This document shows positions 55,678-64,000 of a stretch of DNA of 64,000 bases, piece by piece (the stretch's first letter is position 1; each line of letters starts with the position of its first letter). Source of the DNA: Psychrobacter faecalis. Its GTDB lineage: Bacteria > Pseudomonadota > Gammaproteobacteria > Pseudomonadales > Moraxellaceae. Under the pieces are notes generated by a model that searched no databases, was not told the DNA's origin, and saw only the letters and a program-made list of their open reading frames with translations. Position numbers and translations under genes: made by a program. The DNA lies in NCBI RefSeq assembly GCF_016107575.1, contig NZ_JABAST010000001.1, positions 175,349-239,348 of the forward strand, given 5' to 3'.

Positions 55678-57774
55678 TTAATAATCTTTCATCGATTTTT
55701 TAATCGCATCAATCGCCGTTGGATTGTCAAGCGTTGACATATCTCCCGTTTCATTACCTTCCGCTAAAGCACGAATAGCGCGGCGTAAGATTTTGCCAGA
55801 GCGCGTTTTGGGTAATGCTTGCGGGAAATAAATCGCCGCTGGACGAGCGATACCGCCCAAGGATTTTACTACCGCACCGATGACTTGCTGCTCAATACGG
55901 AAACGGTTTTCGGTCGTTGCCACTTGCTCATGGTCTTTTAGCACACAAAAAGCAATCGGCAACTCGCCTTTTAATTGATCTTTGATACCCACGACCGCAC
56001 ATTCGGCCATCTCTGGATGGGTACTAATGGCTTCCTCAATCTCTTGCGTGCCAATACGGTGGCCGGCGACATTAATCACATCATCGGTGCGTCCTAAGAT
56101 ATAAAAATAGCCGTCGTCGTCGGTCACGGCATAGTCTGAGGTTGAGTAATGCTTGCCATCAAACAGACCAAAGTAGCTGCTGATGAAGCGCTCGTCATTA
56201 CACCATACGGTGGTGAGACAACCAGGCGGCAGTGGTGCGCGAATGGCGAGCAAGCCCTTTTCGCCAGCTTTACAAAGCTCGCCAGTTTCTTCATTTATCA
56301 CGTGCGCATCATAGCCATACATCGGATAACCGGGCGAGCCTTGTTTGTGCGGTTTATGATTAAATTTGGGCGTGTTACTTAGGATTGGCCAGCCAGACTC
56401 TGTCTGCCAATAATGATCTAAAATCGGCACCCCTAAATGCTTAGTCAACCAATTGGCCGTTGATTCATCGAGTGGCTCACCTGCCAAAAAGAATGATTTA
56501 AGGCTAGAGACATCATAGCGCGTCATCCACGTTTCATCTTGTTTTTTCAGCATACGCACACCCGTCGGTGCCGTAAATAGAATATTCACCTTGTTTGCTT
56601 CGACAATCCGCCACCAAATACCTGGGTTTGGACGATGCGGCAAACCTTCATACATGACACTGGTCATGCCAGCGAGCAACGGCGCATAAATGGTATAAGA
56701 ATGCCCAACTGCCCAGCCGATATCTGATATCGCCCAAAAAGTTTCGCCAGCTTTGCCATCGTAGATATAATCTATCGACGTCGTTAGCGCCACTGCATGA
56801 CCGCCGGTATCGCGCTGCACACCCTTTGGCGTCCCAGTGGTGCCTGAAGTATAAAGCAAATAAGAGGGCGTATTTGACTCTAACCAAACTGGCTCAACAA
56901 TGGCGTTGGCCTCACAACTGATACGGCGCTGGGTTGCATAATCGACATCGATAGATTTTTTCTCGAACGGTAATACACCACGATTGACCACTAGTACATG
57001 CTCGGGCTTGATTGTCGCTTGCTCAACACCTTGATTGACGAGGCTTTTATAATTAATAACTTTACCGCCGCGTAGACCTGCATCGACAGTGATGACCATT
57101 TTTGCCTCGGCATCATCCATACGGATAGCCAAGTTATGGGCAGCAAAACCACCAAATACCACCGAATGTACCGCACCGATACGCGCACAGGCTAGCATGG
57201 CGTAAGCCGCCTCTAATATCATCGGCATATAAATGATGACGCGATCGCCCTTCTCGATACCATGACGCTGTAGCACATCGGCGAAGTAATTCACTTCTTT
57301 ATAAAGGTCGTTATAAGTCAGGCGCCGCTTAGTATAATCAGTATAAAGCTCAACGTTATTGCCCAAATCATTAAAAGCATCAACTACGGCAGGAAAAGTT
57401 TCGATTAACTCTTGGTTAATTTCAGAGGATAGCCAAATAAAGGCATCTTGCTCAGCGCGCTCTGCAAGATGGCGATCGACACAGTTGTAGCAAAGATTGG
57501 TTTCACCGCCGACGAACCATTTGGCAAATGGCAGATTGCTGTCATCAAGGGTTTGCTCAGGCTCTTTGTGCCAATAAATCCGCTTGGCTTGCTCCGCCCA
57601 AAACTGCTCGCGATTATCAATAGAGGATTGATAAATGTCGGCAAAGCTTTGCGTGCTATCAAATGATGGGTGAGAATCTTGGCTAGAGGATTGAGTAAGG
57701 TTTTGATTATTATTGTGATTTATAGCTGGCTGGCTGGTTTGTTGAGAATTTCGACGAATGGCTTGTTCGTTCAT
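55678..57774 (-). CDS. prpE: Propionyl-CoA synthetase
   Basis: PrpE is an acyl-adenylate-forming ligase that activates propionate with ATP and CoA. The ATG at 57774 (MNEQAIRRNSQQ) follows AAGGA; the 41-residue upstream extension is unsupported. The 698-residue product is longer than E. coli PrpE (628) at its Asn/Gln-rich N-terminus. Motifs: P-loop-like YTSGTTGTPKGV, DIGWAVGHSYTIYAPL, YGYDAHVI, and the C-terminal TRSGKILRRAIRAL with the acetylatable catalytic Lys. It is near mmsA, which makes propionyl-CoA, but in its own transcript. Confidence 0.93.
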   Translation of the reverse strand: MNEQAIRRNSQQTSQPAINHNNNQNLTQSSSQDSHPSFDSTQSFADIYQSSIDNREQFWAEQAKRIYWHKEPEQTLDDSNLPFAKWFVGGETNLCYNCVDRHLAERAEQDAFIWLSSEINQELIETFPAVVDAFNDLGNNVELYTDYTKRRLTYNDLYKEVNYFADVLQRHGIEKGDRVIIYMPMILEAAYAMLACARIGAVHSVVFGGFAAHNLAIRMDDAEAKMVITVDAGLRGGKVINYKSLVNQGVEQATIKPEHVLVVNRGVLPFEKKSIDVDYATQRRISCEANAIVEPVWLESNTPSYLLYTSGTTGTPKGVQRDTGGHAVALTTSIDYIYDGKAGETFWAISDIGWAVGHSYTIYAPLLAGMTSVMYEGLPHRPNPGIWWRIVEANKVNILFTAPTGVRMLKKQDETWMTRYDVSSLKSFFLAGEPLDESTANWLTKHLGVPILDHYWQTESGWPILSNTPKFNHKPHKQGSPGYPMYGYDAHVINEETGELCKAGEKGLLAIRAPLPPGCLTTVWCNDERFISSYFGLFDGKHYSTSDYAVTDDDGYFYILGRTDDVINVAGHRIGTQEIEEAISTHPEMAECAVVGIKDQLKGELPIAFCVLKDHEQVATTENRFRIEQQVIGAVVKSLGGIARPAAIYFPQALPKTRSGKILRRAIRALAEGNETGDMSTLDNPTAIDAIKKSMKDY

Positions 57775-57831
57775 AATGGCTGTCCTTAGCGTAAACGATG
57801 GGTAATGCTGTATTTTTTTATAACAAGCGAT

Positions 57832-57905
57832 ACTATAAAAAGTGCTTTTATAAGAGATGATTTTATAAACTATAAAAAGCGCTTTTATAGAGATCATATT
57901 TATAA
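57832..57905. repeat. Two tandem 37-bp repeats with palindromic cores upstream of prpE
   Basis: Copies 57832-57868 and 57869-57905 begin ACTATAAAAAGYGCTTTTAT and agree at nearly all positions, with one shifted base. The second has a perfect 12-base palindrome AAAAGCGCTTTT; the first has one base change. They lie 58 to 131 bases before the prpE start, the usual place for operators. Confidence 0.65.
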
Positions 57906-57979
57906 TATGACGCTTTATAAGATACGCTCTTATTCAATACTATCATAGTATAAAACTGGCTGTCCCTGCCAGAACTAAA

Positions 57980-58004
57980 AAACCGATACGTTATGTATCG
58001 GTTT
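57980..58004 (-). terminator. Terminator after the acyl-CoA ligase gene
   Basis: AAACCGATAC and GTATCGGTTT form a perfect 10-base stem with a 5-base loop. On the minus strand it continues into six T, about 105 bases after the ligase stop. Confidence 0.85.
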
Positions 58005-58108
58005 AAAATGTAGCAGAGCTAGAGATAAAGGTCAACTACTACGCATGTCAGCCATTTGATATTTTGCTTAACGCAAGCGTTTTAAACAGCTGACTATTTA
58101 ATGAAGTC

Positions 58109-59773
58109 TTATTTCTGCTCATCGTACATTTCGCGCATGACTTTTTTATCGTGTTTACCAACCGAGGTTTTTGGCAGCTCATCGACAAACTTAAACTGAC
58201 TTGGCACGCCGTATTTAGGAATAATTCCCCGCGCTACCGCCTGTTCGGCAAGCGCTTTGATGTCATCGGCGTTAGTATCTTGACAGGCAGGTTTGAGTAC
58301 AATCAAAGCTAGCGGACGCTCGCCCCATTGTTTATCACGGATACCAATCACCGATACGTCAGCGACTGCGGGATGCAAGGATAAAATCGTTTCAATCTCT
58401 AATGACGATATCCACTCGCCGCCTGACTTGATGACGTCTTTTAAACGATCGGTGATTTTAATATAACCATCAGGACGCATATAGGCGATATCTTGGGTAT
58501 GCATATAGCCATTTTCCCACAGCTCTTTACCAGCATCGTCATTTTTCAGATAGCTTTGTGTTAGCCAAGGCGCGCGCAGCACCAACTCGCCGGTATTGTC
58601 TTTGCCCGTACCGACGGACTCATTATCAGTATTCCATATTTGAGCGTCCACCATCAGTACTGGCTTACCCGTCATACAGCGGCGAGCGATATCTTCGTCC
58701 TCAGACATCTCAGGCTCATTTAGGCTAAATTCTGTCAAGCTAATCAGCGGTGCAGTCTCAGACATGCCGTAGCCAGTATAAACCTCAATATCTTGCGCCA
58801 ATGCGGCTCTCGCTAGGCCTTCAGTCAGTTTCGAACCACCGATAATCATTTTTAACCCATTAAAACTGGCATCACGCTCTTGCGCTTCTTTTAGTACCAT
58901 CTGCAAAATCGTTGGTACGCAGTGGGTGATACTGACCTTTTCATTGATAATCAAATCCATCAAGGCATCAGGCGCGTAACGTCCGGGATAGACTTGTTTT
59001 AAACCAACCATTGTGGCGGTAAATGGGAAGCCCCACGCATGAACGTGGAACATCGGCGTCATCGGCATATAAACATCGCCGTAACTGACGCCTTGTTTAT
59101 TGGGCAGCATACCCAAGGTCGCGGCTTCCGTCAGACTGTGCAAGACCAGTTGGCGGTGGCTAAAGAACACCCCTTTTGGATCGCCTGTTGTACCTGAAGT
59201 ATAAAAAGTCGTGGCAATAGTATCTTCATCAAAATCTGGGAAATCAAACTCGCTACTGGCGGCCTCTAACAATGCTTCATACTCTCCAGTGACGCGATTT
59301 TGATTACCGCCAAAGACGCCTTCATGTGACACGCCATTGTCATCAAGCCAAATAATATGCTCAATGCTAGAGTTTTCAAACTGATAGTCTTTCACCAATG
59401 GCGCAAACTCAGAGTTTAGTAGCAATACTTTTGGCTTAGCGTGGTTGATGGTATAGAGGATTTTTTCAGGTGACAGGCGGATATTGACGGTTTGCAAAAT
59501 ATATTCTGACATCGGTACGGCGAAATACGATTCTAAATAGCGATGACTGTCCCAATCCATCACCGCAATCACATCACCGGCATCAAGATTTAGGTCGGCT
59601 AAAACATTAGCTAAACGATTGATACGCTCAAACAACTCTTTATAAGTGAGGCGTTTTTTATCGGCATAAATAATTTCTTGCTCTAGCGACACCGTTTTGG
59701 CACGGTTTAAGAGTTGCTTGACGATTAAGGGATAATCGTAGGCTGACGGCGCACTATGATAAATATTTGACAT
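58109..59773 (-). CDS. AMP-dependent acyl-CoA ligase (fatty-acid type)
   Basis: The 554-residue adenylate-forming enzyme has the A3 motif FYTSGTTGDPKGVFFSHRQL, FHVHAWGFPFTATM, YTGYGMSETAPLIS, and the C-terminal hinge/catalytic KTSVGKHDKKVMRE. It resembles medium- and long-chain acyl-CoA synthetases in the FadD3/AlkK group. The position next to prpE, mmsA and an MFS carrier suggests activation of a short or branched acid, but chain-length preference cannot be read from the sequence. A terminator follows. Confidence 0.9.
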   Translation of the reverse strand: MSNIYHSAPSAYDYPLIVKQLLNRAKTVSLEQEIIYADKKRLTYKELFERINRLANVLADLNLDAGDVIAVMDWDSHRYLESYFAVPMSEYILQTVNIRLSPEKILYTINHAKPKVLLLNSEFAPLVKDYQFENSSIEHIIWLDDNGVSHEGVFGGNQNRVTGEYEALLEAASSEFDFPDFDEDTIATTFYTSGTTGDPKGVFFSHRQLVLHSLTEAATLGMLPNKQGVSYGDVYMPMTPMFHVHAWGFPFTATMVGLKQVYPGRYAPDALMDLIINEKVSITHCVPTILQMVLKEAQERDASFNGLKMIIGGSKLTEGLARAALAQDIEVYTGYGMSETAPLISLTEFSLNEPEMSEDEDIARRCMTGKPVLMVDAQIWNTDNESVGTGKDNTGELVLRAPWLTQSYLKNDDAGKELWENGYMHTQDIAYMRPDGYIKITDRLKDVIKSGGEWISSLEIETILSLHPAVADVSVIGIRDKQWGERPLALIVLKPACQDTNADDIKALAEQAVARGIIPKYGVPSQFKFVDELPKTSVGKHDKKVMREMYDEQK

Positions 59774-60087
59774 AAATTTGACTTCCTTGTGGGTGATTTT
59801 AATTATCTTAAAGCACTTTTAATAAGGTTTAAGAAACATATAAAAAAAGAGCGTTTTTATCGGTATACGCGTGGCTGTAATGGATGGCAATACTTATCGT
59901 CATTCTTGATAAGCTCTATCGATAGTAAGAAAAAACCTAAGCCATGTAAAGCCTGCTTGCGTAAGTCGCTGACGACTATAGGTTCTTTGATTGACGTTTA
60001 AATACTTAGGTTATTGTGTTATGGCAAGTTAGGTTATAAGGTCGAGTGAGGTTAAAAGTGTATGTTAAAGGGTAGTAAAAATCTATA
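59774..60087. other. Gap between acyl-CoA ligase and MFS genes
   Basis: Nothing recognisable was found in this 314-base stretch, which should hold the ligase promoter. The plus-strand open frame 59789-60001 is not convincing. Confidence 0.4.
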
Positions 60088-61368
60088 TTACTCCGCGCGA
60101 GCCACTGTTTTGACCATCCCAATGCTAGCGACCAATAGAGCCAGCACTTGTACAAACAATAATAACCAAATCGTCAGCGACCATTGTCCACGCGCGTAAG
60201 CAATGCCGCAGAGCCAAGCACCCATCGTGCCACCCGCGTAATAGCCCATATAATATAAGCCTGAGGCCAATGAGCGTCCTTTTTTGACATTGACCGCGAT
60301 ATAGCTGATGGTGGCCGCTTGGGTAATAAAGACGCCGCTAGACATGATGGCAAGCCCCAGTACGATGCCCCAAAGCGGCGTCACGAGCGTTAAGAGCACG
60401 CCAAACATCGAGATAATAACTGCCACGCGAACCGTACGCGCTGAACCAAAGCGGCGCAGCAACGTCGTCGATAATGGGGTGATGACAACGCCAATTAAAT
60501 ACACCGCAAAAATATTGGCAAGCGCACCTGTGCTTAATTCATAAGGTGTATCGGCCAAATGCAGATTAATAAAGGTAAAACAGCCAACCAACGAGAACAA
60601 CACGCAAGCACCAAGCAAACAGGAAGTGACAACATAGCGATTGACCAAATGCTCACCGAGGGTCTGCATGGCTGAGCGAAAGTTGGGATTAGCAACGAAG
60701 TGCCGCGATGCGGGCAGCATTTTACCCACCCACAGCGCCCCGATCAGCGTCATACCTGCCATCACATAGTAGCCAGCGCGCCAACCAATAAGCTCGTGCA
60801 AGTGCCCAAGTAAAAAGCGCCCCATAAAGCCGCCGAGCACCGACCCTGACACATAAAACGACATCAGCTCAGTGAGCGCCCGTCCCTCAAACTCTTCGCC
60901 GATATAAGCAATCGTCACCACCGTAATACCGGGCACAGACAATCCCTGCATAAAGCGCCACATGCCCATCCAGCCGATATTCGGACTTTGGGCAATTAAC
61001 GCAGTGGGTATCGCTAAAAACAATAACGCCCCAACGATAAATGACTTGCGTCCTACTGCATCAGACAGCATGCCCAAGAATGGTGACATGATAGCAATTG
61101 CCAATATGGTGGCACCAACAATCATGCCCGCCTGCACCTCAGTTGCGGTGAAATCCATCATCAAGACCGGTAAAATAGCTTGAATAGAATAGACCTGCAA
61201 AAAAGCAAACACCCCAATCAAGCCAATCGTCAGCTTAAGTACCCATGAAGGCGCGGCAAAGGGTGTGTTCATACGGCGATTGCTGACGCTATTATCTTGG
61301 CTAATACCAGCGGCTTTGCCATTAACATCGCTATCATTATTTATACTGTTATTTATATGATTGTTCAA
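60088..61368 (-). CDS. MFS transporter
   Basis: This 426-residue inner-membrane carrier has 12 predicted helices after a 45-residue Asn/Asp-rich cytosolic head. MFS features include GMLSDAVGRKSFI (the A-motif, D-R/K rich loop between helices 2 and 3), a second copy-like loop in the C-half, and GLYYMGYYAGGTMGAWL. The SPLSTTLLRRFG loop is typical of drug/organic-acid carriers. Substrate unknown. It is adjacent to the acyl-CoA ligase, so it might import or export a substrate of that enzyme. Confidence 0.88.
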   Translation of the reverse strand: MNNHINNSINNDSDVNGKAAGISQDNSVSNRRMNTPFAAPSWVLKLTIGLIGVFAFLQVYSIQAILPVLMMDFTATEVQAGMIVGATILAIAIMSPFLGMLSDAVGRKSFIVGALLFLAIPTALIAQSPNIGWMGMWRFMQGLSVPGITVVTIAYIGEEFEGRALTELMSFYVSGSVLGGFMGRFLLGHLHELIGWRAGYYVMAGMTLIGALWVGKMLPASRHFVANPNFRSAMQTLGEHLVNRYVVTSCLLGACVLFSLVGCFTFINLHLADTPYELSTGALANIFAVYLIGVVITPLSTTLLRRFGSARTVRVAVIISMFGVLLTLVTPLWGIVLGLAIMSSGVFITQAATISYIAVNVKKGRSLASGLYYMGYYAGGTMGAWLCGIAYARGQWSLTIWLLLFVQVLALLVASIGMVKTVARAE

Positions 61369-61710
61369 AGTATGACTTACTATATTGAGTGCTTTTTTAG
61401 CTAGAGCTGACTTTTGTGCTGGCTCGTACTAAATGACGCATGGGTGATAGAAATAAGTGGTAGCAATTACATCATGCCTAGCATAAAACTTATAACTGGC
61501 TATAAAAAGATGGCTGCTTGGTGATTTTATCACAGCAAATACCAGACTCAGGTTTCGGTATGTTATTCACGCCAGCTTTTTAAATGCCGCTTTATAAAAG
61601 CCGTTTTAGCACTGTAGAGGTGACTGTTATTTTTGACAGCGAATAGATTACTGTCTACTATTATTTTGCTTTGCTATTAAAACCAACCATCATCTAACAG
61701 ACCCTTTATC
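61369..61710. other. Divergent region between MFS and hydrolase genes
   Basis: The 342-base gap carries a good promoter for the hydrolase (61633-61661). No other signal was seen. Confidence 0.4.
61633..61661 (+). promoter_or_regulatory. Promoter of the PETase-like hydrolase gene
   Basis: A perfect TTGACA (61633-61638) is spaced 17 bases from TACTAT (61656-61661), with the gene start about 50 bases downstream. Confidence 0.7.
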
Positions 61711-62754
61711 ATGTTAAACAACCCTTTTTATCTAAGATTGATTGTCCTAACCGGCACACTGATTATTTCTGTGAATATGGCAGCAGTCGCAGCACAACCA
61801 ACAGACTCAATTCAAACCTTTTCAATTAAAGAGCAATCAACCATTACCTTACCAACTACAGCAACCAAAGCGACTTCAAACGAAATATTATTAACCCCTG
61901 CATCATTAGCCAAAGTGCCTGCAAGTAAAGCAACTTTGACCACCACAACATCTACAGCCTCCAGATCAAACTGTATCGCTGATAGTGTCATTACCGCAGC
62001 TGAGCTATCAGCTACGCGTGATAATGGTCCTTTTACGGTGGCAAGTAAAGCCATTCCTCGTCAGTTAGCAAATGGCTTTGGCGGCGGCACCATTCATTAT
62101 CCTACCAATGCTGGAGACTGCGGCCTGTTAGGCGGCATCGCAGTGATTCCCGGTTATGTGTCTTATGAAGCATCGATTAAATGGTGGGGTCCGCGTCTGG
62201 CATCTTGGGGATTTGTGGTGATTACTATCGACACTAACTCTATTTATGATGATCCAAATAGCCGTGCGACGCAGTTGAGCGCCGCCCTCGATCATATTGT
62301 GAGCGATAGTACGGTAGGTGCGCAAATAGATAGCACACGTTTGGGCGCCATCGGCTGGTCAATGGGCGGTGGTGGCGCGCTGCAGTTAGCAACCCAGCGC
62401 AGTGACGTTCGCGCCATTATTCCGCAAACGCCTTATCATGATAAAGACTACGGCATTATGGACACGCCCGCGTTATTTATTACCTGCCAAAATGACCGCA
62501 TTGCCTCTAATAAGAAGTACAGCAGTCCGTTTTATAATCATGCTGCTGGGCCAAAAATGAAGATTGAAATAAAAAACGGCAGCCACTTTTGTCCAAGCTA
62601 TCGCTTTAATGAGATATTACTCAGCAAACCGGGTATTGCTTGGATGCATCGCTACATCAATGGTGATACTCGCTTCGATAAATTTTTATGCAATAACGAA
62701 AACTATGGCAACAGCCCTCGTATATCCGCTTACCATTATAAAGATTGTGGATAA
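61711..62754 (+). CDS. Secreted PETase/cutinase-like polyester hydrolase (lipase family)
   Basis: This alpha/beta-hydrolase has a signal peptide (cleavage near AAVA at about 28), a Thr/Ser-rich region to about 85, and a hydrolase core. The catalytic triad is Ser217 (GWSMGGGG), Asp262 (CQNDRIAS) and His292 (NGSHFC). It follows the Ideonella PETase layout: Tyr149 of the oxyanion hole, Trp216 before the serine, Cys259/Cys294 for the extra disulfide, and C-terminal Cys327/Cys346. It is related to the cold-active lipase 1 of Moraxella TA144. It likely hydrolyses esters outside the cell; polyester activity is inferred. Confidence 0.88.
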   Translation: MLNNPFYLRLIVLTGTLIISVNMAAVAAQPTDSIQTFSIKEQSTITLPTTATKATSNEILLTPASLAKVPASKATLTTTTSTASRSNCIADSVITAAELSATRDNGPFTVASKAIPRQLANGFGGGTIHYPTNAGDCGLLGGIAVIPGYVSYEASIKWWGPRLASWGFVVITIDTNSIYDDPNSRATQLSAALDHIVSDSTVGAQIDSTRLGAIGWSMGGGGALQLATQRSDVRAIIPQTPYHDKDYGIMDTPALFITCQNDRIASNKKYSSPFYNHAAGPKMKIEIKNGSHFCPSYRFNEILLSKPGIAWMHRYINGDTRFDKFLCNNENYGNSPRISAYHYKDCG

Positions 62755-62949
62755 GCACTGCTCTTAATTTGCCTTGTATTTAATAGTTTTTCTCCTTCAT
62801 CTTTTTCAAACTTACATATTTATAGTCCTGATATCCTTTTGCTTACAGACTTTGCATGCTTAAAAAAACATAATCAAAAACTATCCATATTTATTGCTAT
62901 GACTAACAATTAAAAAAACTCATAAAATAATGATTAAGGAAGAATATTA

Positions 62950-63696
62950 ATGACCGATAAAATGCATGATTTAGGCGCAGGATTTTGGAATATTCGCGGT
63001 ACGTTTCGCATAGGCGGCGTCCTTAATATAGGTACTCAATGCTCACTGATTAAGTTAGATTCAGGGCGTTTTGTCTTTTTAGATAGCTATGAGCTTACCG
63101 GCGACGTACGCGATGAGGTAATGGCCTTAACCAATAATGGGCAAGATGTCGAAGCCGTGCTCAACGTCCATCCTTTTCATACGATTCACTGCGCGCAGAT
63201 GGCAAAAGATTTCCCGCAAGCGACTTTTTATGGCAGTCGCCGTCATCATAAAAAAATCCCTGAGGTGCAATGGGCAGACGATTTGGTCGAAAGCGAGGCC
63301 GTCGCCAAGCGTTATCCTGAGCTAAAGTTTTCTATGTCAGAAGGCATTCACTATATCTCACCCAATGAGATGATTCATGCAGGGTCGCTGTTGGCCTTTC
63401 ATCCTGCCAGTAAAAGCCTACACGTCGATGACACCTTTATGAGTCCGCCAGCCAAACTCCTAGAAGCGGTGTTGCCTGAGCTGTTATTGCACCCAACCAC
63501 CAAAAAAGCGCTCAAAGATGAGCCTGATGCTGGCAAGCAATACTGCGATTGGGCGACCAATCTTGCCCACGAATGGCGTGAGGTACGAAACTTTTGCGCC
63601 GCGCATTCTTATTTGGTGAAGTTTAAGGAAGGCGAGTTTGAAAAAGCCTTATTAAAAGCTATTGATAAAGCACGTCCGAAGCTTGAAAACGCTTAG
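62950..63696 (+). CDS. Metallo-beta-lactamase-fold-like protein with atypical histidine motif
   Basis: The 248-residue protein lacks a signal peptide. Its N-terminal half reads like a metallo-beta-lactamase fold: strands IGTQCSLIKLDSGRFVFLDS, then LNVHPFHTIHC where the normal HxHxDH zinc motif should be. Only the His74/His77/His80 spacing is left, and no second Asp is present. Later segments HPASKSLHVDDTFM and the helical C-terminus with many Lys complete it. The family was not recognised by name. It lies 195 bases downstream of the hydrolase gene. A terminator follows. Confidence 0.6.
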   Translation: MTDKMHDLGAGFWNIRGTFRIGGVLNIGTQCSLIKLDSGRFVFLDSYELTGDVRDEVMALTNNGQDVEAVLNVHPFHTIHCAQMAKDFPQATFYGSRRHHKKIPEVQWADDLVESEAVAKRYPELKFSMSEGIHYISPNEMIHAGSLLAFHPASKSLHVDDTFMSPPAKLLEAVLPELLLHPTTKKALKDEPDAGKQYCDWATNLAHEWREVRNFCAAHSYLVKFKEGEFEKALLKAIDKARPKLENA

Positions 63697-63745
63697 ATGA
63701 TTAGACGATTAGTTGCTTAAGTTGAATGAATTAGAAATTGATAAT

Positions 63746-63785
63746 AAAAAAGCTGCCTCGCTATGATGGACGAGGCAGCTTTTTT
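63746..63785. terminator. Strong terminator after the MBL-like gene
   Basis: A perfect 15-base stem (AAAAAAGCTGCCTCG with CGAGGCAGCTTTTTT, 10-base loop) lies between convergent genes. Confidence 0.9.
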
Positions 63786-63851
63786 ATTTTTGAGTGTCTA
63801 TATCAGTTTTTTTAGATGAGCGTTATTTTACCAGACTATTTAAGCTATTGA

Positions 63852-64000
63852 ACCCCACTCTCAACTTGAAATAAGCAAATCAAACTGAAGAGGCGGGTTA
63901 CCAAGTTTTTTGTTGAGTACAAAGCACAGATTGTGTGAAAGAATCTTACGAATCAATCGATGAGACAAATGCCATAAATCTCTTGCTCGTACCCTTTGTA
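63852..64000 (-). mobile_element. Left end of an IS982-like insertion sequence, cut by the window edge
   Basis: The probable terminal bases ACCCCACTCTCAACTTG begin at 63852, next to the transposase stop. The rest of the element lies outside the window. Confidence 0.5.
63861..64000 (-). CDS. IS982-like transposase, C-terminal end
   Basis: In the minus-strand frame starting at base 63998, 45 codons run to the stop at 63861. They encode RDLWHLSHRLIRKILSHN and FVLNKKLGNPPLQFDLLIS. This C-terminal pattern (LSHRLIRKILSH...LN..LG.PPLQ) is recalled from IS982-family transposases. The catalytic residues lie outside the window, so the family assignment is tentative. Confidence 0.6.
   Translation of the reverse strand, partial: QRVRARDLWHLSHRLIRKILSHNLCFVLNKKLGNPPLQFDLLISS

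Larger units (their letters stand above)
57775..58108. other. Gap between prpE and the acyl-CoA ligase
   Basis: This 334-base region holds the 37-bp tandem repeats (57832-57905) and a ligase terminator hairpin (57980-58004). Nothing else was recognised. Confidence 0.5.

Noticed and set aside
59789..60001. 70-residue plus-strand open frame upstream of the ligase
   Set aside because: No ribosome-binding site, GTG start and no recognisable domain.
1..64000. CRISPR arrays, tRNA or rRNA genes, phage or plasmid replication modules
   Set aside because: None was seen in any intergenic region on reading both strands; a tRNAscan and CRISPR search would be needed to exclude them formally.

Overview
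The window looks like a chromosomal segment of a Psychrobacter-type gammaproteobacterium (Moraxellaceae). Three things suggest this: an Hfq with a long Gly/Phe/Arg repeat tail, AT-rich intergenic DNA with long poly-A/T terminators, and a mix of ordinary gammaproteobacterial core genes in a Moraxellaceae-like order. The genus is an inference from gene content; no 16S or tRNA gene is present. No CRISPR array, prophage or plasmid functions were seen.

Layout. 1-8.5 kb: the 3' end of aroQ, an ABC1/UbiB-family kinase, a voltage-gated-type K+ channel with a C-terminal zinc ribbon, yebC, then a ferrous-iron locus (Fur-box-like site, feoA, a feoB broken by two frameshifts, and a 42-residue FeoB-associated Cys-rich membrane peptide), followed by ogt and ftsY. 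8.5-16.5 kb: a mini-lipoprotein, two M16 peptidase-fold proteins (one catalytic, one lacking the zinc motif), an M15-like peptidase, rodA, a 945-base gene-free region rich in inverted repeats, and an rlpA-like gene. 16.5-29.5 kb: radA, the lipopolysaccharide block kdsD-kdsC-lptC-lptA-lptB, hfq, miaA, mutL, tsaE, a QueD-family gene, ynfA, phzF-like and an isoprenylcysteine methyltransferase-like gene. 29.5-36.6 kb: htpX, a BCCT transporter, a polyamine pair (carboxynorspermidine dehydrogenase and decarboxylase) and a DUF924 gene. 36.65-38.08 kb: a complete IS3-family element inserted inside what reads as a rho-independent terminator. 38-48 kb: rnhB, lpxB, a class I DAHP synthase, pepN, pal, an Sfp-type phosphopantetheinyl transferase and an outer-membrane barrel protein. 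48-61.4 kb: a valine/propionate catabolic island with an IclR regulator, mmsA, acyl-CoA dehydrogenase, enoyl-CoA hydratase, 3-hydroxyisobutyryl-CoA hydrolase and mmsB, then prpE, an acyl-CoA ligase and an MFS carrier. 61.7-64 kb: a secreted PETase/cutinase-like hydrolase, a degenerate metallo-beta-lactamase-fold protein, and the 3' end of an IS982-like transposase.

How genes work together. kdsD/kdsC supply Kdo, lptA/B/C export LPS and lpxB makes the lipid A disaccharide. The mmsA-to-mmsB genes cover isobutyryl-CoA to propionyl-CoA, and after mmsA their order follows the pathway. prpE feeds propionate into the same pool.

Most interesting unexplained signals: the multi-helix inverted-repeat region after rodA, the hairpin leader in front of the carboxynorspermidine dehydrogenase, the tandem 37-bp palindrome repeats in front of prpE, the twice-frameshifted feoB beside intact feoA and an intact Cys-rich partner, and a PETase-like enzyme that keeps the extra active-site disulfide.
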